This document shows positions 34,848 through 41,700 of a stretch of 41,700 nucleotides of DNA, piece after piece (position 1 is the first letter of the stretch; every line of letters begins with the position of its first letter). A program made the position numbers and the translations under genes. The DNA is from Brevundimonas sp. Its GTDB lineage: Bacteria > Pseudomonadota > Alphaproteobacteria > Caulobacterales > Caulobacteraceae. The stretch is taken from the NCBI RefSeq assembly GCF_030656255.1, contig NZ_JAUSOE010000016.1, positions 1-41,700 on the forward strand, in the 5' to 3' direction. The notes under the pieces are model-generated. The model made no database searches, was not told the DNA's origin, and was given only the letters and a program-made list of their open reading frames with translations.

Positions 34848-34886
34848 GCCGGGCAAAAAAGAGCGAACGCACGGCAAGAAAGGCCC
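34848..34886. promoter_or_regulatory. Candidate upstream ftr/FlbD enhancer shared by both flagellar operons
   Basis: GCCGGGCAAAAAA (34848-34860) and ACGGCAAGAAAGGCCC (34871-34886) lie about 90-130 bases from both predicted sigma-54 start sites. This is the normal distance for a sigma-54 activator, and they resemble Caulobacter ftr sites. An AT-rich patch at 34916-34936 lies between them and the fliK promoter and might hold a DNA-bending site, but I saw no full IHF match. Confidence 0.3.
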
Positions 34887-34949
34887 ACGCCCGACGACCC
34901 GCCTGCTACCGACTCCAATTTTTCTGTTTCTAATCAATGGAGAGGCAAC

Positions 34950-34965
34950 TGGCCCGGCCCTTGCG
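34950..34965 (+). promoter_or_regulatory. Sigma-54 promoter of fliK-flgD-flgE
   Basis: TGGCCC-GGCCC-TTGCG carries the GG (34951-34952) and GC (34963-34964) elements at the exact ten-base spacing of a -24/-12 promoter. Transcription should start near 34976, which rules out any fliK start codon before that point. Confidence 0.8.
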
Positions 34966-35029
34966 ACGGGCTGCCGGAAGAACCAGGCGCAGCAGGCGCC
35001 GCCCACACCTGAAAGTCGCCTGCCCCCTC

Positions 35030-37021
35030 ATGCCGTCCGCATTCGCCATGTTCGCCTCCGCACCGCCGGCCTCCGCCGGAACGGTCGCCGCTGCGCCGAA
35101 CGGTTCGGACAGCGAGACCGCCAGCCTGTTCTCCTCAAACCTGGCCGACGCCATTCAGGGCGTGAAATCAGACGTCGCGAAAACCGAAACTTCGCATCGT
35201 ACGCCGGGCCGCCTCTCGCTGCCGGTGATCTCCAACACAGATCTGGAAGCGGCGAGTGCGCCTGACGCTTCTCCCGTCATGGCGGAAGTGATCGACGCCG
35301 CACCTGACGCACTCGTCGCAATTGAGGCTCCGGCGTCAGACGCCGAACAGACGGACACGGCCGTCGCGCCTTCCGACCTCGCGGCTGCGGTTGCACTTCC
35401 TCTCCCGCAAACGGCTCCCGTGGTCGCCCCCGTCGCTGTGACCCCGTCCGAACCATCGCTGGAAGTAGCGGCTACGGACGGCGCAAGCCCGGGTCAGACA
35501 ACCGCGCACCTTGAACAAGGCGTCGTGGCAGGCGACACCGATATGTCCGCTCAGCAGAGCGCGGTCGTCGCAAACGAAGCCGAGAAGGCCCTGGTCGAGA
35601 CAAGACCTGCCTCATCGCCGATCCGGGACGAAGCCGGGCAAAAGTCGATCGCCATCACGGCGGAGGCCTCCCCGAACGAACAGAGCCTCGCCCAGAAGAG
35701 CGAAACGGCTGCGGCGTCGCCACCGCCCGTCGTCACGGATGTGCCGACAGGCCAGGCATCCACGCCTCCATCTCCCCCGATGGACCAGAGTTCGGATGTC
35801 GCCGATAAGGCGCTCGCCCCTCTGACGACGCCGCAAATCCCCGCAGCAGCGTCATCCCCGCCCGTCGCCAAAGACAATGCGACGAGACAGGTTTCAGCTG
35901 AGGTCAAGAACGCCTCATCCTTGCTCGCTGCGTCCGACACCTCGGCTGTGGCGGCCGCTGCCCCCATGGCGAAGACTGCCGAAAAGACTGCGGCGAAGCC
36001 GGTCTCGGAACCCGCTCAAACCACCGGCGCCGACGCCGTTTCTCCCAAGGTCGAGACAGTCGCGCCCAGGGTGGACGTGAAAGTCTCGATCCAAACAGCG
36101 AACTTCACGTCGCAGCCCGTCCAGACCGTCGCAGTAATCTCGAGCCTCGCAGTCGCCGAAGCGATCCAGGCCATAGATGCAGAGGTCGAAGTCCCGGCTG
36201 AAGCGTCTGACACAGAGTCAGCACCCGTCATCGCGACATCGCAACCGACTGAGAACGCCCCAGCCAAGGCGGCCACGACGCCCGTGACGACCGCCGCCCA
36301 GCCCCACACGGCCTCGACCAAGACCGCGCCTGCCGAGGCGAGCCTGGGTCAGAACGTGGCGCAACCCGCGCTCGCCGACCACATCGCCATGGCGGACGCC
36401 GGCCAGACCCTGGCCCAGGGCGCCGGCTCCGCCGAAGCCGCGCCCACCACGACCGTTCCAACCCTTGATGCGGCGATGGCGTCGCTTGACCCCGCCAGGC
36501 CTGTTGAAGGCGCGACGGAAACCCGCGCGCTCGATGCCGCCACGACCACCACTCAGGCGACCACCACCTCCTCCCTGTCGCGCGCCACCATCGAGACGAC
36601 GGCCCATCTCGCAGCACAGATCGCCCGCAAGCTGGAGGGACGCTCCACCCGCTTCGACATGGTGCTGACGCCAGAGGATCTGGGCCGGGTGGACGTCAGC
36701 CTTGAGATCGGCGCCGACGGCCAGCTTGCCGCACGCCTGGCCTTCGACAATCCCGCCGCCGCCGCCGAGTTGCGGGGCCGCGCGGACGAACTGCGTCGCC
36801 AACTTCAGGACGCCGGTTTCCAGCTGACGGGCGACTCGCTCGACTTCACCCAACGCGACACCTCGTCCGGCGGCGGGTTCGACCGCCAGCAGCAGCAGCG
36901 CCAGAGCCTGTTCGCAGGCGGCGCGCGCCTGACCGCCCAGCCTGATCTTTCCATCACGCCCCCACAGGGCGCCTGGACCAACCATTCCCAGACGCGTGAT
37001 CGCGTCGATGTGAGGGTCTGA
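35030..37021 (+). CDS. fliK: Flagellar hook-length control protein
   Basis: I start at the ATG at 35030 (M-P-S-A-F-A) because an earlier in-frame start at 34937 lies upstream of the sigma-54 promoter; an ATG at 35048 is a further option. The resulting 663-residue protein is Ala/Pro/Thr/Ser/Glu-rich and low in complexity over about residues 30-520, as expected for the FliK molecular ruler. The C-terminal Flg_hook domain (about 540-640) shows D-M-V-L-T-P-E-D-L-G-R-V-D-V and a Q-L-Q-D-A-G-F helix, then a Gln-rich tail. FliK measures hook length and switches export specificity. It corresponds to Caulobacter flbG, the first gene of the hook operon. Confidence 0.88.
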   Translation: MPSAFAMFASAPPASAGTVAAAPNGSDSETASLFSSNLADAIQGVKSDVAKTETSHRTPGRLSLPVISNTDLEAASAPDASPVMAEVIDAAPDALVAIEAPASDAEQTDTAVAPSDLAAAVALPLPQTAPVVAPVAVTPSEPSLEVAATDGASPGQTTAHLEQGVVAGDTDMSAQQSAVVANEAEKALVETRPASSPIRDEAGQKSIAITAEASPNEQSLAQKSETAAASPPPVVTDVPTGQASTPPSPPMDQSSDVADKALAPLTTPQIPAAASSPPVAKDNATRQVSAEVKNASSLLAASDTSAVAAAAPMAKTAEKTAAKPVSEPAQTTGADAVSPKVETVAPRVDVKVSIQTANFTSQPVQTVAVISSLAVAEAIQAIDAEVEVPAEASDTESAPVIATSQPTENAPAKAATTPVTTAAQPHTASTKTAPAEASLGQNVAQPALADHIAMADAGQTLAQGAGSAEAAPTTTVPTLDAAMASLDPARPVEGATETRALDAATTTTQATTTSSLSRATIETTAHLAAQIARKLEGRSTRFDMVLTPEDLGRVDVSLEIGADGQLAARLAFDNPAAAAELRGRADELRRQLQDAGFQLTGDSLDFTQRDTSSGGGFDRQQQQRQSLFAGGARLTAQPDLSITPPQGAWTNHSQTRDRVDVRV

Positions 37022-37025
37022 CCCC

Positions 37026-37748
37026 ATGGCTACCGCCGTTTCCTCAGTCGACGCCCAAGGCCGCCTGACCAGTGGAACCCAAACCTTGGCCTCGAACTTC
37101 GAGACCTTCCTGACCCTTCTGACCACCCAGATGAAGAACCAGGACCCGCTGTCGCCGCTCGACTCCAACGAGTTCACTTCCCAGCTGACCCAGATGTCAG
37201 GGGTGGAGCAGCAACTGCTGACCAACGACCTGCTGACCAGCCTGGTCGCCGCCCAGTCGGCGGGCGGTCTGGACAACGCCGCCAACTACATCGGCAGGCA
37301 GGTGACCGCCGCCTGGACGGCCACCTCGCTGGAAGACGGCAAGGCGAACTGGAGCTACGAACTGGGCGCCAGCGCCGACAAGGTGAAGCTGCAGGTCGTC
37401 GACAGCACCGGCAAGGTCGTCTGGGAAGGCGACGGGCCGGAAAAGACGATGGGCCTTCACGACTTTGCCTGGGACGGCAAGATGACCAACGGCGACACGG
37501 CCGAGGACGGCGGCGTCTATACGCTGAAGGTCACGGCGACGGACGCCAAGGGCGCCAAGGTGGACAGCCAGGCTCTGATCCGCGGTCGCGTCACCGGCGT
37601 CGAGATGTACGACGGCGCCCCCTATCTGGTGATCGGCGACTCCATACTCCCGCTTTCGACCGTCATCTCGCTGAACGAGATGGCCGCCGACGCAGACAAT
37701 GACGATACGGAGAATCCGAACGTCCCCCCCGAGGAGGCGGCCGCATGA
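37026..37748 (+). CDS. flgD: Flagellar hook assembly (capping) protein
   Basis: The 240-residue protein has the conserved FlgD N-terminus (F-L-T-L-L-T-T-Q-M-K-N-Q-D-P-L-S-P-L-D, about 26-47) followed by the Q-M-S-G-V-E-Q-Q block and a C-terminal FlgD Ig-like domain with W-D-G-K near 150. The last 20 residues are acidic and probably disordered. It is the cap on which FlgE subunits assemble, and lies 4 bases after fliK. Confidence 0.95.
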   Translation: MATAVSSVDAQGRLTSGTQTLASNFETFLTLLTTQMKNQDPLSPLDSNEFTSQLTQMSGVEQQLLTNDLLTSLVAAQSAGGLDNAANYIGRQVTAAWTATSLEDGKANWSYELGASADKVKLQVVDSTGKVVWEGDGPEKTMGLHDFAWDGKMTNGDTAEDGGVYTLKVTATDAKGAKVDSQALIRGRVTGVEMYDGAPYLVIGDSILPLSTVISLNEMAADADNDDTENPNVPPEEAAA

Positions 37749-37794
37749 TGCGCTCCGCCGCCTTCCCGATGAATTCCATTCAAGGAGCGTCTTC

Positions 37795-39579
37795 ATGAGC
37801 TTGAACAGCGCAATGCTGGCCGGCGTGTCCGGCCTGGCCGCCAACTCCGCCGCCCTGGCGGCGATTTCCCAGAACATCGCCAACGTCAACACCGTCGGCT
37901 ACAAACGGTCCCAGGGCGAGTTCCAGACCCTGGTCAACAGCCAGACTCGCGCTGGCGGTTCCTATTCGGCCGGCGGCGTGATGGCCAACACCCGGTCCTT
38001 CGTCAGCCAGGAAGGTCAGCTCCAGCGCACGACCTCAAGCACCGATCTCGCCGTCAACGGTCAGGGCTTCTTCGTCACCACGACCCAGGCCGAGAACGTC
38101 GGCGCCACGGACACCCGCCTGTTCACCCGCGCCGGCGCCTTCCGTGTCGATAACCTGGGTTATCTGCAGAACAGCGCCGGCCTTTACCTGCAGGGCTGGC
38201 CGGTGGATTCCAACGGCGATATCTCGACCGACCCGTCGGACCTCTCCCGTCTGCGCTCGGTCAATATCGGTTCGGTCGGCGGCACGGCCGAACCCACCAC
38301 CCGCGTCCAGATCAACGCCAACCTGCGCTCGACCCAGACCGTATCCAGCGCCGCTGGCCCCAACACCTACAAAGGGGTCGAGGACGCCGCCGTTCCGCCG
38401 GTCGCGCACGACATCAGCGTCGCCTATGAGCGCACCGGCGCCAATACGTTCGAAGTCACCTTGAAGTCGGGCATCACCAAGATCGTCGGCACGGCCACCT
38501 ACGACGCGGCCGGCGCCCTGACCGGCTTCGTTCCAAGCGCCGCTTCCAGCGCCAATGGATCGGCGACCGCGACGGCCACCACTCTGACGATCACCCCGAC
38601 CAGCGGCACGCCGCCTGTCAACGGCACGCCCTATGCGATCGACTTCGCGGAAATCGGCATGGCGACGAACGGCATCGCCCAGACGAAATACGATCCCTCC
38701 GTCAACTCCATGGCGATGTACAACGCCGACGACGACACGCCGGTGGGCGTCAAGCCGGACTTCAAGATGAACATCCCGGTGTCCGACTCCAAGGGTGGTC
38801 AGCGCAATCTGGAGATTCGGTTCCTGAAAAGCGCAGAACCGAACCAGTGGTATGCTGAAATCGTCGCTGTGCCTGCCGATGACGTCGTGACCGGCGCCCC
38901 CTACTCGAACGGCCAGATCAAGACCGGCCTGATCGCCTTCACCCCCTCCGGTCGCCTTGATATCGAGACCATGCAGAGCTGGCCGGCCGGCACGGGTCTA
39001 TTCGACGACCCGACCCAGGCCACCCTCTCCTTCCTGGAGTCAGACCCCAATAACACGATCGATCCCGCCGACCCGTCGGACAACGGCAAGGTGAAATGGG
39101 CCGACGGTCTGGGCATCGCCGCCCAGACGGTGACCCTGGACCTCAACACCTCCGCCGGCGGCCTCAGCCAGTTGAACACCGCGTCCGTGGTGCAATCGAC
39201 CGTCACCAACGGCACGGCCTTCGGCAATCTGAGCGAGATCACCATTGATGAAAGCGGCTTCGTCACCGCAATCTTCGACAACGGCGTAATGCGCCGCATC
39301 GCCCAAGTCGCCATCGCCACCTTCCCGAGCCCCGACAGTTTGAAGGAGGTTTCCGGCAACGCCTATGCGGTCAGCCTTGAGAGCGGCACTTTCAACCTGA
39401 AGGCAGCCGGAACCGGCGGCGCCGGCACGATCGCGGCCCAGCAGTTGGAATCGTCCACCGTCGATCTGTCGGCCGAGTTCACCGGCCTGATCACCACTCA
39501 ACGGGCCTATTCCGCCTCGTCCAAGATCATCACCACGGCGGACGAAATGCTCGCCGAACTGATCAACATCAAACGCTGA
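37795..39579 (+). CDS. flgE: Flagellar hook protein
   Basis: The start is the ATG at 37795 (M-S-L-N-S-A-M), with AAGGAG eight bases upstream, 46 bases after flgD; a longer in-frame reading into flgD is not supported. The 594-residue protein has the axial signature S-Q-N-I-A-N-V-N-T-V-G-Y-K-R near 26-39, an internal variable region (about 150-480) and the C-terminal hook/basal-body block Q-R-A-Y-S-A-S-S-K-I-I-T-T-A-D-E-M-L. It builds the universal joint of the flagellum. It is the Caulobacter flaK homologue. Confidence 0.96.
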   Translation: MSLNSAMLAGVSGLAANSAALAAISQNIANVNTVGYKRSQGEFQTLVNSQTRAGGSYSAGGVMANTRSFVSQEGQLQRTTSSTDLAVNGQGFFVTTTQAENVGATDTRLFTRAGAFRVDNLGYLQNSAGLYLQGWPVDSNGDISTDPSDLSRLRSVNIGSVGGTAEPTTRVQINANLRSTQTVSSAAGPNTYKGVEDAAVPPVAHDISVAYERTGANTFEVTLKSGITKIVGTATYDAAGALTGFVPSAASSANGSATATATTLTITPTSGTPPVNGTPYAIDFAEIGMATNGIAQTKYDPSVNSMAMYNADDDTPVGVKPDFKMNIPVSDSKGGQRNLEIRFLKSAEPNQWYAEIVAVPADDVVTGAPYSNGQIKTGLIAFTPSGRLDIETMQSWPAGTGLFDDPTQATLSFLESDPNNTIDPADPSDNGKVKWADGLGIAAQTVTLDLNTSAGGLSQLNTASVVQSTVTNGTAFGNLSEITIDESGFVTAIFDNGVMRRIAQVAIATFPSPDSLKEVSGNAYAVSLESGTFNLKAAGTGGAGTIAAQQLESSTVDLSAEFTGLITTQRAYSASSKIITTADEMLAELINIKR

Positions 39580-39682
39580 TCGGCGAGTAAGTAAGCGTTA
39601 GTCTCAATGAATCGTCGTTCAAGCAAGGTTTACGAAATGGTTCGGGGAGGGACGGGTTTTATCAGTTCCTTCACCACGACCC

Positions 39683-39697
39683 TTAAACCGACCTTAG
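39683..39697 (+). promoter_or_regulatory. CtrA-type box upstream of sciP
   Basis: TTAA-ACCGACC-TTAG matches the CtrA consensus TTAA-N7-TTAA with one mismatch, 55 bases before the sciP ATG. In Caulobacter, sciP is activated by CtrA, so the site is in the expected place. Confidence 0.55.
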
Positions 39698-39751
39698 CGG
39701 GCCGCGCCTACATTCATGACACTACGGTGTTGGTGAAAGAGGCATAAGCCC

Positions 39752-40036
39752 ATGTTGCAAGAGCGACGCCTGAATAGCAAAGGCGAACAATACGTGGTCG
39801 GACCGACAGGCACGCCCCTGACCCTGAACGATCTGCCGCCGTCCAATACGGACCGGTGGGTGATCCGCCGCAAGGCTGAGGTCGTCGCCGCCGTTCGCGG
39901 CGGCCTGCTCAGCCTGGACGACGCCCTGGCAAAGTATCGACTGACGGCGGAAGAATTCCTTGCTTGGCAGTAGGCCATAGACAATTGGGGCATGCAGGGT
40001 CTGCGCACGACGCGGATCCAGAGCTACCGCTCCTAA
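39752..40036 (+). pseudogene. sciP: SciP (CtrA inhibitor, DUF1153) with in-frame stop after codon 73
   Basis: SciP binds CtrA and blocks CtrA-dependent transcription in newborn swarmer cells. The frame opens with M-L-Q-E-R-R-L-N and carries the DUF1153 helix-turn-helix region (R-W-V-I-R-R-K-A-E-V-V-A-A-V-R-G-G-L-L-S near 35-54). A TAG stop lies at 39971-39973 right after E-F-L-A-W-Q. Past it the same frame continues for 20 codons (A-I-D-N-W-G-M-Q-G-L-R-T-T-R-I-Q-S-Y-R-S) to TAA at 40034-40036. That tail matches the normal SciP C-terminus, so full length would be 94 codons. Codon 74 normally encodes an amino acid, so one base change (for example from CAG or AAG) explains the break. It may be a nonsense mutation, readthrough or a sequencing error. 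The truncated product would be 73 residues (39752-39973). It directly follows the hook operon, as in Caulobacter. Confidence 0.85.
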
Positions 40037-40060
40037 GACGGTTCTCCCCGAAGACGGCCT

Positions 40061-40097
40061 GGGCCGCATCCGGAAACGGATGCGGCCCTTTTCGTTT
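40061..40097 (+). terminator. Strong intrinsic terminator after sciP
   Basis: GGGCCGCATCCG (40061-40072) pairs over 12 bp with CGGATGCGGCCC (40077-40088) around a GAAA tetraloop, followed by TTTTCGTTT. It ends the sciP transcript 24 bases after the natural TAA and isolates mnmA. Confidence 0.9.
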
Positions 40098-40130
40098 GCG
40101 GGCCTCGAAATCGCGCGGGTTACGCACTAA

Positions 40131-41342
40131 ATGGCCGCAATGACCCTGGTCGAAGACATCTGCCCCGTTCCAGACATTCGCCGCACCGACATGGATGCGG
40201 CGGTCGAGAGCGCGCGGGCGGCGGTGGGCCTGCCGGTCGGGGCGCGCGTCGTCGCGGCCATGTCGGGCGGGGTGGACTCCACCGTCGTCGCCGCCCTGCT
40301 GCACAAGGCCGGCTATGACGTCGTCGGCGTGACGCTTCAACTCTACGACCACGGCGCGGCCCTGAAGAAGAAGGGCGCCTGCTGCGCAGGCCAGGACATT
40401 CACGACGCCCGCCTGGCCGCCGAGATGATCGGCATTCCCCACTATGTCCTGGACTACGAAAGCCGGTTCAAGGACGCGGTGATCGACCAGTTCGCGGACT
40501 CCTATCTGAAGGGCCAGACCCCGGTCCCCTGTATCCGCTGCAATCAAACCGTGAAGTTCCGCGACCTGCTGGACGTCGCCCGCGACCTGGGCGCCGAGGC
40601 CATGGCGACGGGCCACTACGTCCGCCGCGCCGCCGTCGGCAATCGCTCGCAGATGCGCAAGGCGATCGACCATTCGCGCGACCAGTCCTATTTCCTCTTC
40701 GCCACCACCCAGGACCAGTTGGACTATCTGCGCTTCCCCCTGGCCGATCTGGAAAAGCCCCAGGTGCGCGGCGTCGCCGCCGAACTGGGGCTGAAGATCG
40801 CCGCCAAGCCGGACAGCCAGGACATCTGTTTTGTCCCCTCGGGCGACTATCGCACCCTGATCGACCGGCTGCGTCCGCAGGGGCGCGAGGCCGGCGAGAT
40901 CGTGCATATGGACGGTCGGGTTCTCGGAACCCACGCAGGCATCACCGACTACACCATCGGCCAGCGCCGGGGCCTGAACGTCGCCGTGGGCGAACCCCTG
41001 TTCGTCATCAAGCTGGACCCCGAGGCGCGCCGCGTCATTGTCGGCCCGCGCGAGGCCCTGCTGACCGCCCGCCTGACGCTGGAAGAAACCAACTGGCTGG
41101 GCGACGAAGCCACCATCATGGAGGCGGCCCAGGCGAACCTGCCCGTCCTGGCCCGCGTCCGCTCGACCCGACCGCCCTCGCCCGCCCGCCTCGCCTTGAT
41201 CGACGATCAGGTTTGCGTCGTCTTCGACGAAGGCGAGGAAGGCGTCGCCCCCGGCCAGGCCTGCGCCCTGTACGACCCCACGGACCCCGACCGCGTCCTA
41301 GGCGGCGGCTTCATCCGCGACACGACCGCCGTCGCGGTCTGA
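40131..41342 (+). CDS. mnmA: tRNA-specific 2-thiouridylase
   Basis: MnmA makes 2-thiouridine at the wobble position of tRNA Lys, Glu and Gln. The PP-loop [10 protein letters not shown] lies near 43-52. The conserved C-I-R-C-N block near 135 and the catalytic second Cys in D-I-C-F-V near residue 235 are present, and the C-terminal RNA-binding domain is complete. The length of 403 residues is normal with a short N-terminal extension. An ATG at 40131 is the first; those at 40140 and 40191 are alternatives. It converges with the TonB-type gene, with a 3-base gap. Confidence 0.95.
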   Translation: MAAMTLVEDICPVPDIRRTDMDAAVESARAAVGLPVGARVVAAMSGGVDSTVVAALLHKAGYDVVGVTLQLYDHGAALKKKGACCAGQDIHDARLAAEMIGIPHYVLDYESRFKDAVIDQFADSYLKGQTPVPCIRCNQTVKFRDLLDVARDLGAEAMATGHYVRRAAVGNRSQMRKAIDHSRDQSYFLFATTQDQLDYLRFPLADLEKPQVRGVAAELGLKIAAKPDSQDICFVPSGDYRTLIDRLRPQGREAGEIVHMDGRVLGTHAGITDYTIGQRRGLNVAVGEPLFVIKLDPEARRVIVGPREALLTARLTLEETNWLGDEATIMEAAQANLPVLARVRSTRPPSPARLALIDDQVCVVFDEGEEGVAPGQACALYDPTDPDRVLGGGFIRDTTAVAV

Positions 41343-41345
41343 ACT

Positions 41346-41700
41346 TCAACGCGCTTCGCGGGCACGGTCGCGCGGGCGATAGTCCAGCCGCACCCGAAAC
41401 TCGCGCGTGCGCCAGGTCGTGTCCGCCGGCGGGCGTGGGAAGGGCTCTGAGGCCCTGATCTGGCTCAAAGTCGCGGCGTCCAAGGGCGCTCGACCGCTAC
41501 CCGACAATATGCGTTCGTTGCTGACCCGCCCGCGACGATCCAATGTGAAGGCCACCGTCACCAGGCCCGTGACGCCGCCCGGGTGCCGCTTGTGCGTCTC
41601 CAGCCAGCGCAGAACCTGGGCGTTTTAGTCGTCGATCTGGTCGCCCCCATTTGCGCCGGACGTCGCCGCCGCGCCGCCCGCCGTCATACCCCGCCGCGAT
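41346..41700 (-). pseudogene. TonB C-terminal domain protein, interrupted by an in-frame TAA and cut by right edge
   Basis: On the minus strand the frame from the right edge reads through a Gly/Ala-rich linker to D-Q-I-D-D, then TAA (41627-41625), then N-A-Q-V-L-R-W-L-E-T-H-K-R-H-P, V-T-V-A-F-T-L-D-R-R-G-R-V and S-G-S-G-R-A-P-L-D, ending at TGA (41348-41346). The H-K-R-H-P and F-T-L-D-R-x-G-R-V blocks are signatures of the energy-transducer TonB C-terminal domain, which contacts TonB-dependent receptors. The linker and domain share one frame, so the TAA breaks a single gene (TAC or TAT for Tyr would restore it). Restart at an internal GTG (41561) would make only 71 residues without the first domain helix. 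The N-terminus with the membrane anchor lies outside the window. Confidence 0.65.

Noticed and set aside
34937..35029. Earlier fliK start at 34937
   Set aside because: It precedes the sigma-54 promoter and start site, and the encoded stretch is Arg-rich, unlike FliK N-termini.

Overview
The window looks like a chromosome segment of a Caulobacterales alphaproteobacterium, most likely Brevundimonas or a close relative. This rests on the high GC content, a hook operon directly followed by sciP (a cell-cycle regulator restricted to alphaproteobacteria), a CtrA-type box in front of sciP, divergent sigma-54 promoters for flgKL and fliK-flgD-flgE as in Caulobacter, and Caulobacterales-type TonB, Mla and CoA-transferase genes. 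The genus is an inference; no rRNA is present.

Bases 1 to about 6711 are the integrase-proximal end of a genomic island inserted at the 3' end of guaA. It holds a ParB-like protein (cut by the left edge), a small Cys/His/Asp protein, a DUF3800 protein, an AlpA-type regulator, a predicted structured small RNA with its own promoter and terminator, a two-gene unit (winged-helix protein plus unknown protein) and a P4-type tyrosine integrase next to guaA. The other end of the island lies outside the window.

Bases 6712-12141 (minus strand) form a tight purine/RNA operon: guaB, a MAPEG membrane protein, an RsmB-type rRNA methyltransferase, an MTA/SAH nucleosidase-like protein and guaA, with two ATGA stop/start overlaps. 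Bases 12269-16637 carry a duplicated DUF2061 protein with a His-rich linker, a TonB-dependent receptor, rlmE and a cyclophilin. Bases 16697-20750 are an O-acetylation cassette (two SGNH hydrolases, an MBOAT acyltransferase, a small membrane protein). Bases 20851-24966 hold DUF2177, a cyclopropane-fatty-acid-synthase-like methyltransferase, the two subunits of a 3-oxoacid CoA-transferase and a Rieske-type oxygenase relative that has lost its Rieske cluster site.

Bases 24991-28513 encode a four-gene MCE/Mla-type lipid ABC transporter. Bases 28743-31441 hold a two-gene DNA repair unit: a radical SAM protein and a DUF4130-UdgX fusion. Bases 31543-39579 are flagellar: flgL-flgK on the minus strand and fliK-flgD-flgE on the plus strand, diverging from a shared regulatory region with two good sigma-54 promoters. 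Then come sciP, whose frame is broken by an in-frame TAG 20 sense codons before its natural end, a strong terminator, mnmA, and at the right edge a TonB C-terminal domain gene that also carries an in-frame stop.

The points most worth a second look are the interrupted sciP, the predicted island small RNA at about 3735-3867, the Rieske-less oxygenase, the radical SAM/UdgX pair, and the shared flagellar promoter region.
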